Assembly (NCBI GenBank): GCA_030220185.1
Contig: JASPKZ010003844.1
Coordinates: 2,740,501 to 2,804,500, forward strand
Reading direction: 5' to 3'
Origin: Diploptera punctata
Taxonomy: Eukaryota; Arthropoda; Insecta; Blattodea; Blaberidae
Length of the DNA: 64,000 bases
Each line of letters starts with the position of its first letter. The stretch's first letter is position 1. This document shows, one piece after another, positions 63,978 through 64,000 of this stretch. Below the pieces are notes generated by a model, which saw only the letters and a list, made by a program, of their open reading frames with translations, ran no database searches and was not told the DNA's origin. Position numbers and translations under genes: made by a program.

Positions 63978-64000
63978 AATAATAATAATAATAATAATAA
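63978..64000 (+). repeat. (AAT)n microsatellite at window end
   Basis: Seven AAT units run to the end of the window. Confidence 0.95.

Overview
The window reads as a gene-poor stretch of a large, AT-rich animal genome, most likely a hemimetabolous insect. Evidence: one multi-exon gene with very long introns, split by GT-AG (and one GC-AG) introns, sitting in a dense mixture of Penelope-like elements, RTE/Jockey-type non-LTR fragments, tRNA-headed SINEs, mariner-, hAT- and TTAA- or AATT-flanked DNA elements and Helitrons. The recurrent non-LTR C-terminal tail and the SINE families look cockroach-like (Periplaneta) to me, but that is recall and was not checked.

The only host gene I can support lies on the minus strand and spans at least 53787 down to 2420. 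Eleven exons are called: 53536-53787, 45788-46012, 38216-38407, 36218-36392, 29588-29723, 16901-17072, 12587-12700, 10036-10173, 7427-7669, 4833-4938 and 2420-2672. Splice phases agree at every junction (0-0-0-0-1-2-0-0-0-0-1). Together they encode about 668 residues of an ankyrin-repeat protein that follows the order of vertebrate ANKMY1 (ankyrin repeat and MYND domain protein 1). The start (MORN-repeat part expected) and the C-terminal MYND zinc finger lie outside the window. A possible twelfth exon (49816-49963) is uncertain because its phase does not fit.

Nearly everything else is intronic mobile DNA. (1) Penelope-like element (PLE) remnants, mostly arranged as head-to-head palindromes, carry GIY-YIG endonuclease C-termini and hammerhead-ribozyme motifs in their arms; I list about twenty motifs, several with intact cores. 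(2) tRNA-like sequences enclosed by short inverted repeats of the type AAGARAAATT occur at 170-913, 1305-1430, 2128-2391, 2856-2957, 16283-16548, 32065-32205 and 55690-56345, often doubled into palindromes; the first carries a 107-bp tandem array. (3) Two SINE families with tRNA heads recur. (4) Non-LTR retrotransposon fragments are everywhere; the least decayed is 20259-21963. (5) A DNA transposon with AATT target duplications (26093-27565) shares its ends with a miniature at 35581-35826. (6) A mariner transposase segment is tandemly repeated at 59441-60240. (7) A 703-bp tandem duplication (6029-6731 and 6800-7502) has copied the end of one host exon.

No complete transposase or reverse transcriptase gene is intact, so most coding calls outside the host gene are marked pseudogene. 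Boundaries were read by eye and should be taken as approximate unless target duplications are named.
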